A DNA stretch of 6,705 nt from Porticoccus sp. (GTDB taxonomy: Bacteria > Pseudomonadota > Gammaproteobacteria > Pseudomonadales > Porticoccaceae): positions 1-6,705 of the forward strand of contig JALQUJ010000180.1 in assembly GCA_023263825.1 (NCBI GenBank). The letters run 5' to 3'. Made by a program: the position numbers and the translations under genes. The notes below the pieces were generated by a model, which was given only the letters and a program-made list of their open reading frames with translations, was not told the DNA's origin and searched no databases. Of this stretch, positions 6,179-6,705 are shown piece by piece; position 1 is the first letter of the stretch, and each line of letters starts with the position of its first letter.

Positions 6179-6203
6179 CCGCTTCGAGGTACACCGTAAG
6201 CGG
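6179..6203 (+). repeat. hairpin at the start of the promoter 2 transcript
   Basis: CCGCTT (6179-6184) pairs with AAGCGG (6198-6203) across a 13-base loop. The stem begins at the predicted transcription start. No T-run follows, so it is not an ordinary terminator. Confidence 0.6.
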
Positions 6204-6259
6204 CTTGTTAGCAGTATTTAAGTATAGAAATTTTTAATAAAAAAGTGCTCTAAATATTG

Positions 6260-6287
6260 TTGACATTAAAGCGCTAACCATTAGAAT
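6260..6287 (+). promoter_or_regulatory. rRNA operon promoter 3
   Basis: TTGACA (6260-6265), 16-bp spacer, TAGAAT (6282-6287) and a GCGCAGC discriminator. Strongly A/T-rich DNA at about 6218-6246 is a likely UP element. The segment from the -35 through the discriminator is very similar to promoter 4, which suggests duplication. Transcription should begin near 6294-6296. Confidence 0.9.
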
Positions 6288-6294
6288 GCGCAGC

Positions 6295-6319
6295 CCGCTT
6301 CAAGCACGATCTGAAGCGG
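6295..6319 (+). repeat. hairpin at the start of the promoter 3 transcript
   Basis: A perfect 8-bp stem, CCGCTTCA (6295-6302) with TGAAGCGG (6312-6319), and a 9-base loop, starting at the predicted +1. It shares the CCGCTTC arm with the promoter 2 hairpin. It is the strongest of the four start-site repeats. Confidence 0.7.
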
Positions 6320-6372
6320 CCAGTTAACGAAAGTTTGATGTTAATTTTTTTAGATTAAATCATACGAATTTG

Positions 6373-6400
6373 TTGACATTAAGGCGGCGATCAGTAGAAT
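6373..6400 (+). promoter_or_regulatory. rRNA operon promoter 4 (nearest to 16S)
   Basis: TTGACA (6373-6378), 16-bp spacer, TAGAAT (6395-6400) and a GCGCAGC discriminator, preceded by an A/T-rich block at about 6340-6362. Transcription should begin near 6407-6409, giving a precursor leader of about 220 bases before mature 16S. Confidence 0.9.
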
Positions 6401-6409
6401 GCGCAGCCC

Positions 6410-6422
6410 GCTCCTAGAGAGC
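6410..6422 (+). other. boxB-like hairpin of the rRNA leader
   Basis: GCTC (6410-6413) pairs with GAGC (6419-6422) across a CTAGA loop, immediately before boxA. This boxB-then-boxA order matches the E. coli rrn antitermination leader. The stem is only 4 bp, so support is mainly positional. Confidence 0.5.
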
Positions 6423-6424
6423 AA

Positions 6425-6437
6425 CGTTCTTTAACAA
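6425..6437 (+). promoter_or_regulatory. rRNA antitermination boxA
   Basis: CGTTCTTTAACAA matches the E. coli rrn boxA TGCTCTTTAACAA at 10 of 13 positions, with the CTTTAACAA core intact. boxA RNA binds NusB/NusE (ribosomal protein S10) and protects rRNA transcription from Rho. Confidence 0.88.
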
Positions 6438-6451
6438 TTGATCAGATAATG

Positions 6452-6459
6452 CGTGTGGG
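6452..6459 (+). promoter_or_regulatory. boxC-like element of the rRNA leader
   Basis: CGTGTGGG lies 14 bases after boxA and resembles the E. coli rrn boxC (TGTGTGGG). Similar GTGTGGGTGCTTG wording occurs in pseudomonad rRNA leaders. Confidence 0.6.
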
Positions 6460-6461
6460 TG

Positions 6462-6504
6462 CTTGCTGAGACGATTCAAGTGACAACGAATCATCAAACG
6501 CAAG
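6462..6504 (+). other. predicted stem in the 16S precursor leader
   Basis: CTTGC (6462-6466) pairs with GCAAG (6500-6504), and within it GATTC (6473-6477) pairs with GAATC (6488-6492). It directly follows boxC. A further imperfect hairpin, CTCCCTC (6584-6590) with GAGGGGAG (6607-6614), lies just before mature 16S. The long-range RNase III stem cannot be checked because its partner lies beyond the window. Confidence 0.45.
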
Positions 6505-6630
6505 TAACTCATCAATTCAAATTTTGGTAAGCAAAAGTGTTTGAGCTAAGTTTTGAGTAGTACCACAAGTTATTGTGAAACTGCTCCCTCTTATCGACTT
6601 TCTTTTGAGGGGAGGTAGAGGTAAAAGATT

Positions 6631-6705
6631 AAACTGAAGAGTTTGATCATGGCTCAGATTGAACGCTGGCGGCAGGCCTAACACATGCAAGTCGAGCGCG
6701 AAATT
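6631..6705 (+). rRNA. rrs: 16S ribosomal RNA, 5' end only
   Basis: The first 75 bases of 16S rRNA. They carry the universal 5' segment GAAGAGTTTGATCATGGCTC (the 27F primer region), then GAACGCTGGCGGCAGGCCTA and ACACATGCAAGTCGAGCG. The mature 5' end is set at 6631 by alignment with E. coli AAATTGAAGAG. The gene runs off the right edge at the beginning of variable region V1. GGCAGGCCTAACACATGCAA is typical of Gammaproteobacteria. Confidence 0.98.

Overview
The window looks like ordinary chromosome of a gammaproteobacterium, probably a Pseudomonas-like or Cellvibrio-like marine lineage. The evidence is the 16S 5' end, the class of TyrRS, an ErpA very close to the enterobacterial and pseudomonad form, and the order bactofilin - erpA - anmK - M23 peptidase - tyrS - 16S rRNA. 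As far as I recall, Pseudomonas has essentially the same order. No species assignment is possible from this sequence. I see no mobile element, CRISPR array, phage gene or tRNA.

Layout. Positions 50-1576 (+) hold a bactofilin, then erpA (Fe-S carrier) with a good match to an IscR type 1 operator in its upstream gap, then a small exported DsrE-like protein in the same reading frame behind erpA. Positions 1663-4273 (-) hold a likely two-gene transcription unit facing the first group: an M23 murein endopeptidase of the MepM type, followed after 10 bp by anmK (anhydro-MurNAc kinase). Positions 4274-4564 are the divergent intergenic region. Positions 4565-5878 (+) are tyrS, closed by a strong intrinsic terminator. 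Positions 5938-6630 form the control region of an rRNA operon: four tandem stringent-type promoters, a boxB/boxA/boxC antitermination leader and leader hairpins. The 16S rRNA gene starts at 6631 and runs off the window.

How the genes fit together. MepM cuts peptidoglycan crosslinks and AnmK recycles the anhydro-MurNAc released during murein turnover, so the minus-strand pair is a cell-wall growth and recycling unit. The bactofilin nearby is a cytoskeletal polymer of a family often linked to M23 peptidases. ErpA supplies Fe-S clusters to apoproteins, and the IscR-like site suggests its expression responds to Fe-S status. The DsrE-like gene may be a redox or sulfur-handling partner, but its function is unknown. 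tyrS and the rRNA operon are translation functions separated by a terminator.

The least ordinary parts are the rRNA promoter array, in which four near-identical promoter modules each place an inverted repeat almost exactly at the predicted transcription start, and the exported DsrE-like gene with its unclear start.
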